A stretch of DNA of 6,073 bases from Rhodospirillales bacterium (GTDB taxonomy: Bacteria; Pseudomonadota; Alphaproteobacteria; Rhodospirillales; Casp-alpha2). Location: the NCBI GenBank assembly GCA_016187325.1, contig JACPJY010000161.1, positions 1-6,073 of the forward strand, given 5' to 3'. How positions within the stretch are numbered: the stretch's first letter is position 1; each line of letters begins with the position of its first letter. The position numbers and the translations under genes are program-made. The notes beneath the pieces are model-generated. The model saw only the letters and a program-made list of their open reading frames with translations, did not search any database and was not told the DNA's origin. Below are positions 5,997 to 6,073 of the stretch, piece after piece.

Positions 5997-6073
5997 GATC
6001 AAGAAGATCGGCGTCATCGGCGCCGGACAGATGGGACGCGGCATCGCCCAGGTGTGCGCCGCCGCAGGGCTCG
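5986..6073 (+). CDS. 3-hydroxybutyryl-CoA dehydrogenase-like protein, 3'-partial, unusual start
   Basis: Only the N-terminal 29 codons lie in the window. From CTG at 5986 the frame reads ASEIKKIGVIGAGQMGRGI and then AQVCAAAGL to the edge. GAGQMG is the GXGXXG dinucleotide-binding loop of the 3-hydroxyacyl-CoA dehydrogenase family, and the wording around it is typical of bacterial 3-hydroxybutyryl-CoA dehydrogenases (hbd, fadB-like), which interconvert 3-hydroxyacyl-CoA and acetoacyl-CoA with NAD(P)H. Its position after etfBA is common in alphaproteobacteria and links it to beta-oxidation or butyrate/PHB metabolism. The start is odd: the frame is closed by TGA at 5980-5982 and the first ATG in frame falls inside the binding loop, so translation must begin at CTG 5986 (AAGGA 7 bases upstream) or the reading frame is broken by one base. 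A longer FadB/FadJ-type protein cannot be excluded from this fragment. Confidence 0.8.
   Translation, partial: MASEIKKIGVIGAGQMGRGIAQVCAAAGL

Overview
The window is GC-rich (most third codon positions are G or C) and reads as chromosomal DNA of an alphaproteobacterium. A Rhodospirillales-type organism is my best guess, based on the high GC and the gene order HIG1-type membrane protein, PduO-type adenosyltransferase, etfB, etfA, 3-hydroxyacyl-CoA dehydrogenase, which I recall from that group. No RNA gene, mobile element, CRISPR array or phage gene was seen. Coding density is high, and the longest stretch without a gene is about 220 bases (4003-4222).

Layout. Bases 2-1261 (+) hold the C-terminal two thirds of a three-domain M24B Xaa-Pro aminopeptidase that starts before the window. 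Tail to tail with it, 1275-1808 (-) encodes a small membrane-anchored SAM-dependent methyltransferase resembling the FAM173/ATPSCKMT family. Divergent from that, 1931-2380 (+) encodes a 149-residue protein with a weak GIY-YIG-like core. It meets, tail to tail and 7 bases apart, an RraA-like / HMG-aldolase gene at 2388-3101 (-).

The right half is one co-directional block on the + strand: a two-helix HIG1-type membrane protein (3200-3406), ATP:cob(I)alamin adenosyltransferase (3439-4002), electron transfer flavoprotein beta (4223-4972) and alpha (4972-5910, start overlapping the etfB stop), and the first codons of a 3-hydroxybutyryl-CoA dehydrogenase-like gene (5986 to the window edge). A good sigma70-type promoter candidate lies at 4074-4102, so etfBA probably has its own transcription start. 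Functionally, ETF collects electrons from acyl-CoA dehydrogenases and the following dehydrogenase acts on 3-hydroxyacyl-CoA. The adenosyltransferase makes the cofactor of methylmalonyl-CoA and ethylmalonyl-CoA mutases. Together they suggest fatty-acid, branched-chain or polyhydroxybutyrate-linked acyl-CoA metabolism (inference).

Most of the window is conserved housekeeping or catabolic sequence, and I found no clear new defence or mobile system. The points most worth a second look are the odd start of the dehydrogenase gene (a CTG with a well-placed ribosome binding site, an overlapping 8-codon reading frame in another phase, or a frameshift), the degenerate GIY-YIG-like protein, and the bacterial FAM173-like methyltransferase.
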